Shown: positions 43,366 to 52,935 of the stretch, piece after piece
Position numbering within the stretch: position 1 is the stretch's first letter
How the letters are laid out: each line of letters opens with the position of its first letter
Assembly: GCF_000383955.1 (NCBI RefSeq)
Contig: NZ_KB913013.1
Span: forward strand, 6,042,746 to 6,106,745
Reading direction: 5' to 3'
DNA: 64,000 nt
Source of the DNA: Rudanella lutea DSM 19387
Lineage (GTDB): Bacteria > Bacteroidota > Bacteroidia > Cytophagales > Spirosomataceae
Notes under the pieces: generated by a model
The model's input: only the letters and a program-made list of their open reading frames with translations
The model's database searches: none
What the model was told of the DNA's origin: nothing
Made by a program: the position numbers and the translations under genes

Positions 43366-44877
43366 ATGAAGTTTTACAAATACCTATCCGTACTGCTGCT
43401 GATAGCCGTTACACTTTCGGCGTTTCTGGCGCAGAAGCGACCTGAACGTAAAACCCAAACTACCGCTCCGGGCAAACCCAACGTGATTCTTATTCTGGTG
43501 GATGATCTGGGTTGGACAGATCTGGGAGCCTACGGTAGCGATTTATACCAAACCCCAAATGTGGATGCGCTGGCAAAAGACGGCATTCGGTTTACGGATG
43601 CTTATTCGGCCTGCACCGTGTGCTCGCCTACGCGGGCCAGCCTGATGACGGGCAAATACCCGGCGCGGCTCCACTGCACCGACTGGATTGCCGGACACAA
43701 GAAACCCTATGCCAAACTACAGGTCCCCGACTGGACCATGTACCTCGCCGACAGTGAATATACCCTGGCCGAAGCCATGAAAGATAACGGCTACACAACC
43801 GCCCATATCGGTAAATGGCATTTGGGCGAGGCCGAAAAAAACTGGCCCGAACGGCATGGGTTCGACCTCAATCTGGCGGGCTGGAGCGCCGGCTCACCCG
43901 TAGCCAATGGAGGAAAGGGATACTTCAGCCCGTATGCCAACCCGCGACTCACAGATGGACCTGCGGGCGAGTACCTGACCGAACGTTTAGCCGATGAAGC
44001 GGCTCAGTTTATCCGGACGAACAAAGACAAACCGTTCTTTCTGAATTACTGGCTCTATCAGGTGCATACGCCCTTGCAGGCCAAAAAGGAGAAAATCGAA
44101 AAATACAAAGCGCTGGTAAAAGCCGGGAACCACCACATTAACCCGACGTATGCCGCGATGGTTGAGCACATGGACGAAGCACTGGGCAAGGTGGTGCGTA
44201 CGTTGAAGGAAACCGGGCAGTACGAGAACACCATCCTCATTTTTTATTCCGACAATGGCGGGTTGCGGGGTAATTACGAAAATGGACGTAAAACCGTTAC
44301 CGACAACTTTCCGCTGAGGTCGGGGAAGGGCGATGTGTTTGAGGGGGGCGTGCGCGTGCCGCTGATTATTAGCTGGCCCGCCAAAATCAAGGCCGACCGC
44401 GAGAGCAACGTGCCAGCCATATCGCCCGATATTTATCCGACGGTGCTGAGCCTGACGGGCGGCAAAGTCAAACCGAGCCTGCAACCGGTGCTCGACGGTG
44501 TTGACCTGAGTGGCCTGCTGCTGGCAAATAAGACACCCAACCGCAAGGCCATTTTCTGGCACTACCCACACTACCATCTGGAAGGGGCCAAACCTTACAG
44601 CGCCGTCCGGATGGGCGACTGGAAACTGGTTGAGGTGTTTGAGCAGGACTCGCTACAACTGTTCAATTTGAAACAGGACATCGGCGAAACCCGGAATCTG
44701 GCAAACACCAACCCGGCCAAAACAAAGGAATTACACAACGCCCTGATTGCCTGGCGCAAGCAGGTTGGCGCCCAGATGCCGACAAAAAACCCGAACCATG
44801 ATCCGGCCAAAGAAGAGACCTGGGGCAGTGCCAAAGGCGCGACGGGAGCCGGGTCAGACAAAAACAAAAACGAGTAA
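43366..44877 (+). CDS. Exported type I sulfatase
   Basis: The ATG at 43366 (MKFYKYLSVLLLIAVTLSAF) gives a signal peptide; a start at 43297 would put 23 residues in front. The 503-residue enzyme has the metal-binding VILILVDDLGWTDLG, the formylglycine motif CSPTR (C86) with LMTGKYP, HIGKWHLG, QVHTPLQ and YSDNGG. Cys86 must be oxidised to formylglycine by a maturase encoded elsewhere. It removes sulfate esters, probably from a glycan, in the periplasm or outside. It faces the same direction as the GH128-type gene 123 bases downstream. Confidence 0.95.
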   Translation: MKFYKYLSVLLLIAVTLSAFLAQKRPERKTQTTAPGKPNVILILVDDLGWTDLGAYGSDLYQTPNVDALAKDGIRFTDAYSACTVCSPTRASLMTGKYPARLHCTDWIAGHKKPYAKLQVPDWTMYLADSEYTLAEAMKDNGYTTAHIGKWHLGEAEKNWPERHGFDLNLAGWSAGSPVANGGKGYFSPYANPRLTDGPAGEYLTERLADEAAQFIRTNKDKPFFLNYWLYQVHTPLQAKKEKIEKYKALVKAGNHHINPTYAAMVEHMDEALGKVVRTLKETGQYENTILIFYSDNGGLRGNYENGRKTVTDNFPLRSGKGDVFEGGVRVPLIISWPAKIKADRESNVPAISPDIYPTVLSLTGGKVKPSLQPVLDGVDLSGLLLANKTPNRKAIFWHYPHYHLEGAKPYSAVRMGDWKLVEVFEQDSLQLFNLKQDIGETRNLANTNPAKTKELHNALIAWRKQVGAQMPTKNPNHDPAKEETWGSAKGATGAGSDKNKNE

Positions 44878-44947
44878 GTATAATTCGTTTGCTCCTGTAG
44901 CCCCGTAAGCTGCACGATTTGCCCCCCTATTCCAGAAATAGGCCCGG

Positions 44948-44955
44948 TACTTTTG
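44948..44955 (+). promoter_or_regulatory. Candidate -7 element of the GH128-type gene
   Basis: TACTTTTG matches TAnnTTTG exactly, 45 bases before the ATG at 45001. The nearest TTTG upstream (44918-44921) is 26 bases away, longer than the usual 19-21, so the assignment is weak. Confidence 0.3.
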
Positions 44956-45000
44956 GCATAAATAGTATGTCAAAACCAACTTCAATCTATTTCTGGAACG

Positions 45001-48000
45001 ATGAAGAAGCAATACCTATGTTCGCTCGCTTTTTGGGCCGGTGCGCTGCTGTTTCCGCTCGCTTTGGGGGCAACCTCTGCCCCACCACCTTGCTCCGACA
45101 ACGGGAAGTACCTGTACTGGACCGGCGAGGTAAACAGCGACTTTTTTAACGAAAAAAACTGGCGCGAAACGACCCAATCGCCCGGAGCACCGACACCGCC
45201 GGGTCCCGGTACTACCGGCAAGCCCACGCAGAAAGCCAAACCGTATTGTCTGCCCGGGGCCAACAAGCTGCCCTACCAAATTTGTCTCAACCAGCCCAAT
45301 CTATCGAAAGATGACCACCCCAAACCGGGCACACTGGACCCTGGGGTGCCTATCCGGTATAATCTCTATATCGCCGACGGCACGGTAGAAGCCAACGGCG
45401 ATGTCACGTTTGAGTGCGGCCAGATAGGGATTACCGCCGAGGGGAGCACCCTCCGGTTTCAGAACCAGCTTGCCAACGGGGTGCTTTCGCTCGACGAGGA
45501 GACCGACGCGTATTTTGCCCTGAACAATGGTCTGGGAGCCGAAGCCGTGGTGAATCTGCTCGACGCCCAATCGTGGGTTCGTTTCCTCAACACAACGCCC
45601 GATCAGTTGGTAGCACAACGTTTGGGAGCCATTTGGGTAAACGACGCGGCCGGGGTGTACAAACAGAACATCCGCATCAATCAGTACTACCAGAAAGGTG
45701 CTATCGTGCGGGTCATTTCGGCTGATTACAAGCCGTTGGAAATCTTCAGCGGTGCCAACCGGACTGGCCGTAGCGCCACGCTGGCCGAACTTTCCATCTA
45801 CGCGGGCGCTTCAATTCCAAATGCAATGGATAACGCCATGCAGTCGTTTAGGCTGAAACGAGGGTATATGGCTACCCTGGCTGTCGAAGAAAACGGGACC
45901 AGCAAGAGTAAGGTGTACATAGCTTCCAAAAAAGACCTGGTTGTTGACCTCCTGCCTGCGGCTCTGCGGGGTAACGTAAGTTTTATCCGGGTGCTTCCCT
46001 GGAACTGGGTCACTAAAAAAGGCACCGGCGGCTATATTCAGGGCCTGGATGCAGGCTGGTTCTACACCTGGTCGGCCACCAATACCTCGAAAGAGAACAA
46101 CGAGTACGTTCCCATGACCTGGGGGGCCGGTGCTACCTCAGATGCCAGTCTGAACGACATCATTGCCAAATACCAGACCACCCAGTTGCTGGGTTTCAAC
46201 GAGTCAGACAATTGTAGCGATCAGTCGGGGCAGTTCAACAATCTGTGCGATCCGGCCGTGGCGGTGGCGTATTACGAGAATATCATGCGCACCGGCATGC
46301 GACTGGGAACACCGGCCCCCCGCGAGAATGGCCCATCGACCTGGCTCCGGGAATTTAACCGGATTGCCAAAGCGAAAGATGTACGTTTCGACTTTGTCGC
46401 TGTGCACTGGTACGACTGGGGTAGCTCTCCGCAAAACTCACCTTTTGCCAACCCACAGGAGGTATTTAACCGCTTCAAGGCCTACCTGCAACGCGTACAC
46501 GACGAGTATCAGCTACCGATCTGGATTACCGAATTCAACGCTAACCCCAATCGGGACAATTCGGTGCAGGCGGCTTTTCTGGAATTGGCTCTCCCCTATC
46601 TGGAGCAACTCGATTATGTGGAGCGCTATGCCTATTTCCAGCCTAACCCGCAGTACGGCAGTACCAACGTGGCCCCCGCTTACTACTTCGATGACAATGG
46701 AAACCTGACCAATATCGGCACAATCTACCTCAACCATACGTCTACCCCCTCAATCCCGGAGGATACGTACATCAACTCCAGTAACCTGCTGGGTATGGAT
46801 GAGTCCTGGGTGGAGCAACCTGCCCGCTTGCGCCCTTTTGAAGCCGAGTGCGCGCTGTATCCGGGGAGCCAGTGGGACATGAAGCCGGACGCAGAGGCCT
46901 CAAACCAATTGGTTATTCAGGGGAATCCGGGTAAGTCCGGGGCGTCGGCTATTGCGAAGCAGGTGCATTTTGAGTTCGATCTGGATGGGTCGGAGTCGTA
47001 CCGCTTGTGGATTCGGGCACGGGCCAACGGCAACAGCAGTATAAAAGTTAAGATGGACGGGGGCGAATTTGCTACCATCGGGGGTATTTCGGGGGCCGGT
47101 TTATTCTGGTACAAAATCCCCCGTTTCTACGACCTGAAAGCCGGGAAGCATCGCCTGACGCTCGAATTCCCTAACGCCAACCTCGAACTGGATCAGGTTG
47201 TATTTACCACGAATAGTGCGGCCATAAAGCTGGCTCCGCAGCCCGCCCTCTCGTGTACTCCAAGCGAACAACCCTGGGGGCTGGTGCAGACGAACGTGAC
47301 GTATTTCAAAGAAGCCGAGGCTGCCAGTCCGTTAGGCGGAAACTGGTCCGTTAAAACGGCCCCGAAGGCCACCAACGGGCAGTATATTCAGTCAGCTGAT
47401 GGTCAATCTTCTCTGGATGCTGCCCCCGAAGCCGCCGGTCAGGCGGTGTACGAAATTACGGTGGCCGAAACAGACCATTACGATATCTGGGGTAAAATCC
47501 AGTCGAAGGGCGGTGCTGGCGACACCTACTGGATCAAGGTAGACAATGAGCCGTTCCGGCCTTGGGCTAATCTGGGCAATGATTTGTTCGACTGGTACTG
47601 GAAGAAATTTCACTACAGCCAGGGTGGCGAAGAGCGCAGCTTTACGTACTTCCTCACCGCAGGCACGCACCGCATCACGGTGGCATTTGCCGATCCGGGT
47701 GCGCGGCTGGACCGGCTGGCCGTGAGCAGCGTAGGGCGCAACCCCGCCGACGAGGATCCGAACGTAGTCAAAGCGGTGTTTATTAGTGATTATGAAGCCG
47801 AAAACGCCGTACTGCTGGGCACTGCTGCGGTGGTCGATTGTGACAAATCGTCGAACCTAAAGCAGGTTAACATGGGTAGGGCATTTGCGAATGGGGTACG
47901 GTTCAACGAAGTGGTAACCGACGCGGCTGGCACCTACGAGCTATCGATCCATTACATGAGCAAGGTAAGCCGGCCCTTCCGGTTACTGGTAAACGGGGTT

Positions 48001-48480
48001 AGTCAGGGGCAAAAAAGCGTAAACGCTTCCGGCAACTGGTGTTTTGAAGGGGGAACGACGGCCATTTTTAAGGTGAATATCCAACTCAATGAGGGAGTGA
48101 ACACCATCGAACTCCGTACGGTGGGCACAGGTACGCTACCCGAAGCACCGTTTATGGATAAAATCAACCTCGCTAAAGTTCCGTCGGGCGCACGAATCGG
48201 GGCAGCGGGCGTAGCAGAAGGCGACCCAGATGCCCTGGGGCTGGAGGTGTATCCAAATCCGGTCACTACGCACGAAGCCATCCAGATCAAGATCCCGGCT
48301 TCCGTTCAGCCCAGCCGGGTAAACATCGTAGACCTGACGGGGAAAATCCATTACTCGACCGTTCAGGAGACTCCGACTGGTAAAACCATCAGCCTAACAC
48401 CGACCCTACCGTCGGGCCTGTATCTGATTCAACTCCAGAACGGCATCCGGCAACAGACGCGCAAACTGATGGTGCGGTAA
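45001..48480 (+). CDS. Secreted GH128-type glycoside hydrolase with carbohydrate-binding modules and T9SS tail
   Basis: The 1159-residue protein has a signal peptide (to about GATSA). A beta-rich N-terminal region reaches about residue 290. A Glyco_hydro_cc (GH128) TIM barrel follows at about 325-580. Its acid/base is Glu401 in LLGFNESD and its nucleophile Glu511 in IWITEFN; VAVHWYDW lies between. Three CBM6/35-like beta-sandwiches follow: PFEAECAL near 620, FKEAEAAS near 770 and YEAENAV near 930. Residues from 1081 (LEVYPNPV to KLMVR) are a type A sorting domain for the type IX secretion system. GH128 enzymes are beta-1,3-glucanases, so it probably cleaves laminarin- or curdlan-like glucans at the cell surface. 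Confidence 0.9.
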   Translation: MKKQYLCSLAFWAGALLFPLALGATSAPPPCSDNGKYLYWTGEVNSDFFNEKNWRETTQSPGAPTPPGPGTTGKPTQKAKPYCLPGANKLPYQICLNQPNLSKDDHPKPGTLDPGVPIRYNLYIADGTVEANGDVTFECGQIGITAEGSTLRFQNQLANGVLSLDEETDAYFALNNGLGAEAVVNLLDAQSWVRFLNTTPDQLVAQRLGAIWVNDAAGVYKQNIRINQYYQKGAIVRVISADYKPLEIFSGANRTGRSATLAELSIYAGASIPNAMDNAMQSFRLKRGYMATLAVEENGTSKSKVYIASKKDLVVDLLPAALRGNVSFIRVLPWNWVTKKGTGGYIQGLDAGWFYTWSATNTSKENNEYVPMTWGAGATSDASLNDIIAKYQTTQLLGFNESDNCSDQSGQFNNLCDPAVAVAYYENIMRTGMRLGTPAPRENGPSTWLREFNRIAKAKDVRFDFVAVHWYDWGSSPQNSPFANPQEVFNRFKAYLQRVHDEYQLPIWITEFNANPNRDNSVQAAFLELALPYLEQLDYVERYAYFQPNPQYGSTNVAPAYYFDDNGNLTNIGTIYLNHTSTPSIPEDTYINSSNLLGMDESWVEQPARLRPFEAECALYPGSQWDMKPDAEASNQLVIQGNPGKSGASAIAKQVHFEFDLDGSESYRLWIRARANGNSSIKVKMDGGEFATIGGISGAGLFWYKIPRFYDLKAGKHRLTLEFPNANLELDQVVFTTNSAAIKLAPQPALSCTPSEQPWGLVQTNVTYFKEAEAASPLGGNWSVKTAPKATNGQYIQSADGQSSLDAAPEAAGQAVYEITVAETDHYDIWGKIQSKGGAGDTYWIKVDNEPFRPWANLGNDLFDWYWKKFHYSQGGEERSFTYFLTAGTHRITVAFADPGARLDRLAVSSVGRNPADEDPNVVKAVFISDYEAENAVLLGTAAVVDCDKSSNLKQVNMGRAFANGVRFNEVVTDAAGTYELSIHYMSKVSRPFRLLVNGVSQGQKSVNASGNWCFEGGTTAIFKVNIQLNEGVNTIELRTVGTGTLPEAPFMDKINLAKVPSGARIGAAGVAEGDPDALGLEVYPNPVTTHEAIQIKIPASVQPSRVNIVDLTGKIHYSTVQETPTGKTISLTPTLPSGLYLIQLQNGIRQQTRKLMVR

Positions 48481-48500
48481 AAGGCGGGCGATTCCCATTC

Positions 48501-48541
48501 ATCAAAAAAGCAGACTCTTACCAGGGTCTGCTTTTTTTGAT
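48501..48541. terminator. Bidirectional terminator after the GH128-type gene
   Basis: ATCAAAAAAGCAGAC (48501-48515) pairs with GTCTGCTTTTTTTGAT (48526-48541) around a 10-base loop. The A-run and T-run allow termination on both strands between convergent genes. Confidence 0.88.
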
Positions 48542-48559
48542 AATCACCTAAATCAAACA

Positions 48560-49657
48560 CTACCCCTCCATCGGCAGGTAATAGCGCGTGTATCGTAATT
48601 TGCCTTCCTTTTTCAGCGCGCCCATTTCAACCATTTCAGCCAGATCCCGGGTTGTTGTCGCTCGTGAAGTTTTGGCGATCCGGGTGTAGTTATCAGCACT
48701 TAAGCCACCCTTGAAACCATCCAGCCCTTCCCCAAACAAACGTAATGCGACTTTGAGTTGTCGATCGTTAAATTGGCCCCGGTACCGATCAAAATACCGA
48801 GCTTTGAAAACAATAAAGCGGATCATTTTCTGCACATAGATTTGCGCTTCCAGAATCTTTTGGGAAAAATAGACCAGCCACTCTGTACACTCTAAAGATA
48901 GGTTCGCCCGCTCCAGTGCCTGATAATAGGCTTTTTTATCGCGCTCGATAGTCGTTGATAAGGAGGTGATCAGCGATTGTCGGGCTCCCATAGCCAGTGC
49001 CTTTTCGGCTATAATTCGGCCTATCCGCCCATTGCCATCTTCAAAGGGGTGAATCAATTCGAAATACAAATGAGCCATTCCGGCGTGTACTATCGTTGGC
49101 ATTTGGGCTTCGGCGGCCTGATTGAACCATTCAATGTATCCAATCATCTCGCTTTCGACGCAGCTCGATGCTGGTGCTTCATAAAATACGTAGGCCCTGT
49201 CTAACCGACCCGACACGATTTGCATGGGGTCGGTATGCGTACGGTAGCCACCAATCGTTTCCAGATCCGTTCGGCCATTCATAATCATCTTGTGCCACAA
49301 AAAAAGACGTTCCGGGGTCAGCGGCTCGGCGTAACTTTTGACCACATCAACCATCATCTGAGCCACCCCCGCTTCTTTGGGGCCCGCCCGTCGGCCATCC
49401 GTTTGTAGCCCCAACTGTTTACGGATTGATGACTGAACCGAGTCACGGTCTAAAACTTCTCCTTCTATTTTTGAGGTATCGAGCGCTTCATTACTGAGTA
49501 GTGTCACCCGCAATTCATCGACCTCAGCGTCAGAAATGGCAGCCAACGACCCGACGATCACCCCCGCATTGCGATGAAATTCGCGCTCCAAGAGGGAAAA
49601 TTTTGCTGCATCGTACGTAAACTGTGGCCAGTCGGGTGATTGCCAAATCCATTTCAT
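48560..49657 (-). CDS. Fic-family protein with DUF4172 N-terminus and winged-helix C-terminus
   Basis: The 365-residue protein starts MKWIWQSPDWPQFTYD, the DUF4172 opening. An N-terminal inhibitory helix carries the [S/T]xxxE[G/N] motif as T61-SKI-E65-G66, so it is a self-inhibited class II Fic protein. The Fic core has the full active site HPFEDGNGR (203-211). Residues about 285-365 look like a winged helix (YTRIAKTSRATTTRDLAEMVEMG, then LRYTRYYLP wing). Fic enzymes transfer AMP from ATP to protein Tyr/Ser/Thr. The DNA-binding-like tail and the palindromes over its own start suggest autoregulation. It has no visible antitoxin neighbour. Confidence 0.93.
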   Translation of the reverse strand: MKWIWQSPDWPQFTYDAAKFSLLEREFHRNAGVIVGSLAAISDAEVDELRVTLLSNEALDTSKIEGEVLDRDSVQSSIRKQLGLQTDGRRAGPKEAGVAQMMVDVVKSYAEPLTPERLFLWHKMIMNGRTDLETIGGYRTHTDPMQIVSGRLDRAYVFYEAPASSCVESEMIGYIEWFNQAAEAQMPTIVHAGMAHLYFELIHPFEDGNGRIGRIIAEKALAMGARQSLITSLSTTIERDKKAYYQALERANLSLECTEWLVYFSQKILEAQIYVQKMIRFIVFKARYFDRYRGQFNDRQLKVALRLFGEGLDGFKGGLSADNYTRIAKTSRATTTRDLAEMVEMGALKKEGKLRYTRYYLPMEG

Positions 49658-49730
49658 GAGCTATTGAATTGCGTTCTATAGCTCAATATAATCAAAAAAA
49701 TGAGTTATAGAAAGAGATTCTATAACTCAT
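49656..49730. promoter_or_regulatory. Two tandem inverted-repeat operators over the fic promoter
   Basis: Pair 1: ATGAGCTATTGAA (49656-49668) and TTCTATAGCTCAA (49674-49686), arms pairing in 11 of 13. Pair 2: ATGAGTTATAGAA (49700-49712) and TTCTATAACTCAT (49718-49730), perfect. Both have 5-base spacers and centres 44 bases apart, four helical turns. Pair 1 touches the fic start codon. Confidence 0.7.
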
Positions 49731-49775
49731 GGATCACCTATGCTCTCAAGATTCAGGAACTCACAACTACACACC

Positions 49776-51431
49776 CTACTCCATCTCACCCACTTCAATA
49801 GCCCCCAAACCCGGTGTTTCGGGTACGGGGTTGCCCAGAAAATCTTTGCTCATCTTCAAACCCTGCATCAGACCGAACTCATCGCCCGGCAGGTAGGGAA
49901 TTGCGATGCCTTTGGCCCGCACCACCTGCCTGTTTTTGGGGAGGTAATCAGTGGGGTTCAGGCCACCGGGTTTGCCGAATTGGGGGTCTCCAAACAGAGC
50001 CCCCCGATCCTGAATAATAGCGTCGGTGGGCCAGCAATCGGCTTTCAGGTAGAGATTATTCGTAAACAATACCCGTTCCAAACCCAGGCCTTCAGATTCG
50101 TCGGGCTTCAGTTGGTCGCCCTGTACCGATTTGAGGCCAGCAGGGACGTAGAAGATATTATTCGCAATCAAGACCCCCTCCGAGCCATTGTCGATGGCCA
50201 GACGGCCCACTTTGCCGGGACTGGTGTAGATGGTGTTGTTGTAGAAATATGAATTAACAGGCCCTTTACGCTCCCGCTGATTGCCCTGATAGCCACTCAG
50301 CCAGAAAATCTTGCCCTCCTGAAACGCCCCGTTTTCGCCTTTGATCCGGTGACCATCGTCGACGCTGATATTGTAGCGGTACGCACAGTTGTAGTTGTTG
50401 CCCAGAATCTCGCAGAATCCGCCCGCGTTGTGCGCCGAGAAATTGTACTGCATCACCACATTGTCGCAGTTGTAGTCGATATGCGCCCCGGCCGAGTCGC
50501 CGGGCCCGTTGGCGTACAGGAAGCTGTTTTTCTCGATCAGCACCTGGGAGGCTCCCCAGGTCCAGAGGCCGCTACCCCGACCCCACTTCCGGCCGTCGTC
50601 GGTGCTGCCTGAGTACTTAACTTCGTTCCCCGCAACATACACGAATTTGACGCCCGACATCTGAATGCCGGGTCCGCCAGACCGCTGCACCCGGTTGCCG
50701 GTTATCTCCACGCGCTGAATGTTCTGGTTCTTGCCGGTGAGTTTTATGCCTGTATGACTCACGTTTTTGACCACACAGTCGGCGATGCGGATATTCTCCA
50801 TCACCGTAGCATCAGCCTGATTGATGAGCCGGATACCCCATCCGTATTTCTGGGTCCCATTGGGGGATTTCACTTCCTCAGCCGTTCGGACCACGCCCGG
50901 ATTTTCGTAAAAAATGTCGGTAATGAGGAGCTTTTCCAACCGGATATCGACAACTTTTCTGGCCTTTTCAGTGGTAACGAGCACGCCCACGCGCATAGCC
51001 TGTTCGGGGTTGCGGGTGGTGTAACCGTTGGCCGTGATCGACAGGTTGCGGACATGCACATGGCTGCAATCGAGCAGCAAAATACCTTCGGCTTCGTTTT
51101 TGGCGTCAATCAGCGCGGGCCCAAAGTCGGGTTTGTTTTGCCAGCTTACCGACTCAATCACAATCGGTTGTTGGACGCTTCCCTGCCAGCCACGGCAACG
51201 CAGGCTCCCCGCAAAGGTTTGCCCATCGGCCAGAAGCAGGCGGTCGCCGGGTTGGAGGGATAACGAACTGGCCTTAGCCAGACTCTGAATGGGGCTTGCC
51301 TTTGACGTGCCGGTGTTGGTGTCGAGGCCAAGCGTCGGGTGAACGTAGTAATCAGTAGCCAGCGCGTTTTGCGTGACGCTGTTCATAAATAACCCAAAAA
51401 TCAGGCAGGATAGAAACGTAATTCTCATCAT
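49776..51431 (-). CDS. Secreted right-handed parallel beta-helix protein
   Basis: The 551-residue protein has a signal peptide (LSCLIFGLFMNSVTQNALA) and begins YYVHPTLGLDTNTGTSKASPIQSLAKA, the usual opening of pectate-lyase-like beta-helix proteins. Repeated turns (HVHVRNLSITANG, VEITGNRVQRSGGPGIQMSG, VLIEKNSFLYANG, YNCDNVVMQYNFS) run through the middle. The C-terminus gives FGDPQFGKPGGLNPTDY and GLGAIE, a common end in this group. It may be a polysaccharide lyase, but no catalytic Lys/Arg can be assigned safely. It starts 1 base from the stop of the sulfatase gene, so it belongs to the glycan locus. Confidence 0.88.
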   Translation of the reverse strand: MMRITFLSCLIFGLFMNSVTQNALATDYYVHPTLGLDTNTGTSKASPIQSLAKASSLSLQPGDRLLLADGQTFAGSLRCRGWQGSVQQPIVIESVSWQNKPDFGPALIDAKNEAEGILLLDCSHVHVRNLSITANGYTTRNPEQAMRVGVLVTTEKARKVVDIRLEKLLITDIFYENPGVVRTAEEVKSPNGTQKYGWGIRLINQADATVMENIRIADCVVKNVSHTGIKLTGKNQNIQRVEITGNRVQRSGGPGIQMSGVKFVYVAGNEVKYSGSTDDGRKWGRGSGLWTWGASQVLIEKNSFLYANGPGDSAGAHIDYNCDNVVMQYNFSAHNAGGFCEILGNNYNCAYRYNISVDDGHRIKGENGAFQEGKIFWLSGYQGNQRERKGPVNSYFYNNTIYTSPGKVGRLAIDNGSEGVLIANNIFYVPAGLKSVQGDQLKPDESEGLGLERVLFTNNLYLKADCWPTDAIIQDRGALFGDPQFGKPGGLNPTDYLPKNRQVVRAKGIAIPYLPGDEFGLMQGLKMSKDFLGNPVPETPGLGAIEVGEME

Positions 51432-51432
51432 T

Positions 51433-52854
51433 TTAAAAACCGTCGACGACCTTGAACCGGTCGGGGTGCAATTGGTTGTATTCTTTTTCCTGCATCAGGC
51501 CCAGAAAAGCGGGGGGCGGCAGTTGCTGGTTCCAGTTATTGGCCTCCGTTTTCAGAGCTTCCAGGGTTTTAGGGTCCTGTTTGGCCAGGTTGTTCTTCTC
51601 GCTAATGTCATCTTTGATGTTGAACAGAAACTCCAGGTTAGGCTGAGAAATCAGCTTGCTGGTTGGGGTACGCACCGCCAGTTTCTGTCCGTCAATATTG
51701 CGCCAGAAAAGGTAGTCGTGGGGTATGCCTTTGTTTTTGCCGGTCAGATACGGGATCAGGTTCACCCCGTCCAGCTTATTTTTCGGCTTGACGCTCGACA
51801 CCGCTGCGGCCGTCGCGAAAATATCCAGCGAACTAACCGGGTTGCTGTACCGGCTACCCGCCGGAATGGTACCGGGCCATTGCACCGCAAACGGTACCCG
51901 AATCCCACCGTCAAAGAAATCGCCTTTTTTACCCCGCAGCGGTGCATTGTCCGAGGCATTGTCGGGCGTGGGGCCGCCGTTGTCCGAGAGGAAAAAGACA
52001 ATCGTATTTTTGTCCAGCTTCAGTTCTTCGAGCCCATTCAGAATGTTGCCCACCCCATCGTCCACGGCGCTGATCATGGCTGCGTAGGTCCGCCGACGCG
52101 GGTCGGCAATATCCGCAAACCGGCTCAGGTACTTTTCGGATGCCTGCAAGGGCGCGTGGGGGGCATTGTAAGCCAGGTACAGAAAGAAAGGCTTGTTCTG
52201 CTGCTCCCGAATAAACCGAACGGCCTCCCGCGAGAGGGCATCGGTCAGGTATTCTTTCTCCTCCACCCGCTTCGTGTTGTACATCAGCCGGGTCCGGTAC
52301 GAGTCGTACTCCGACTTTACCTCCGACAGGTCTTTTAGGGTCAGGTTCTCGGGAAAGTACTGGTGGCCACCACCTAGAAACCCAAAAAACTGATCGAAAC
52401 CCCGCTTGTTGGGGTGCAGCGAGGGGTGCGCACCGAGGTGCCACTTACCCACCACAGCCGTGGAATAGTTAGCTTTCTTGAGCAGCTCAGCCATGGTTTG
52501 TTCGGAGGTGGGCAGGCCCATAGTGGGATCGTTTGGGGCAACGAGCGGATTGCGCGAAAACCCAAACCGATCCTGATACCGCCCGGTGAGCAGCCCCGCC
52601 CGGCTGGGACCGCACACGGCAAACGATACGTAACCCTCGGAGCATACCGCGCCGTTGCGGGCGATTCGGTCGATGTTGGGGGTGCGTATGTCTTTACTAC
52701 CGTGAAAACCCACGTCGGCATAGCCCTGGTCGTCCGTCAAAATCACGATGATATTCGGGGACTGGGCAGCGGGGGCCTGTGAGCGGCTAACAAAGTCGTG
52801 ATTCCAGACGAGGTAGAGGCCACTGAGCAGTATCGTTGAGAGAATTTTTAGCAT
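51433..52854 (-). CDS. Exported type I sulfatase of the glycan locus
   Basis: The 473-residue protein has an N-terminal signal/anchor (ILSTILLSGLYLVW), metal-binding IVILTDDQGYADVG, the formylglycine motif CGPSR (C81) with GLLTGRY, VVGKWHLG, NAPHAPLQ and FLSDNGG. It removes sulfate groups from a glycan. It lies downstream of susD behind a hairpin and directly upstream of the beta-helix gene, so the two are coupled. Confidence 0.95.
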   Translation of the reverse strand: MLKILSTILLSGLYLVWNHDFVSRSQAPAAQSPNIIVILTDDQGYADVGFHGSKDIRTPNIDRIARNGAVCSEGYVSFAVCGPSRAGLLTGRYQDRFGFSRNPLVAPNDPTMGLPTSEQTMAELLKKANYSTAVVGKWHLGAHPSLHPNKRGFDQFFGFLGGGHQYFPENLTLKDLSEVKSEYDSYRTRLMYNTKRVEEKEYLTDALSREAVRFIREQQNKPFFLYLAYNAPHAPLQASEKYLSRFADIADPRRRTYAAMISAVDDGVGNILNGLEELKLDKNTIVFFLSDNGGPTPDNASDNAPLRGKKGDFFDGGIRVPFAVQWPGTIPAGSRYSNPVSSLDIFATAAAVSSVKPKNKLDGVNLIPYLTGKNKGIPHDYLFWRNIDGQKLAVRTPTSKLISQPNLEFLFNIKDDISEKNNLAKQDPKTLEALKTEANNWNQQLPPPAFLGLMQEKEYNQLHPDRFKVVDGF

Positions 52855-52870
52855 CGTAAGGATGAGAAAT

Positions 52871-52912
52871 CCCCTTTATGGTCAACACCGCTATAAGCGA
52901 ACCATAAAGGGG
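52871..52912. terminator. Hairpin between susD and the sulfatase gene
   Basis: CCCCTTTATGGT (52871-52882) and ACCATAAAGGGG (52901-52912) are perfect complements; the loop holds a second small stem CGCTATAAGCG. It may end part of the SusCD transcripts or protect the 3' end of the susD message, so that the sulfatase is made at a lower level. Confidence 0.65.
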
Positions 52913-52935
52913 AGCGTTTTAGAGATTCATAGAAG

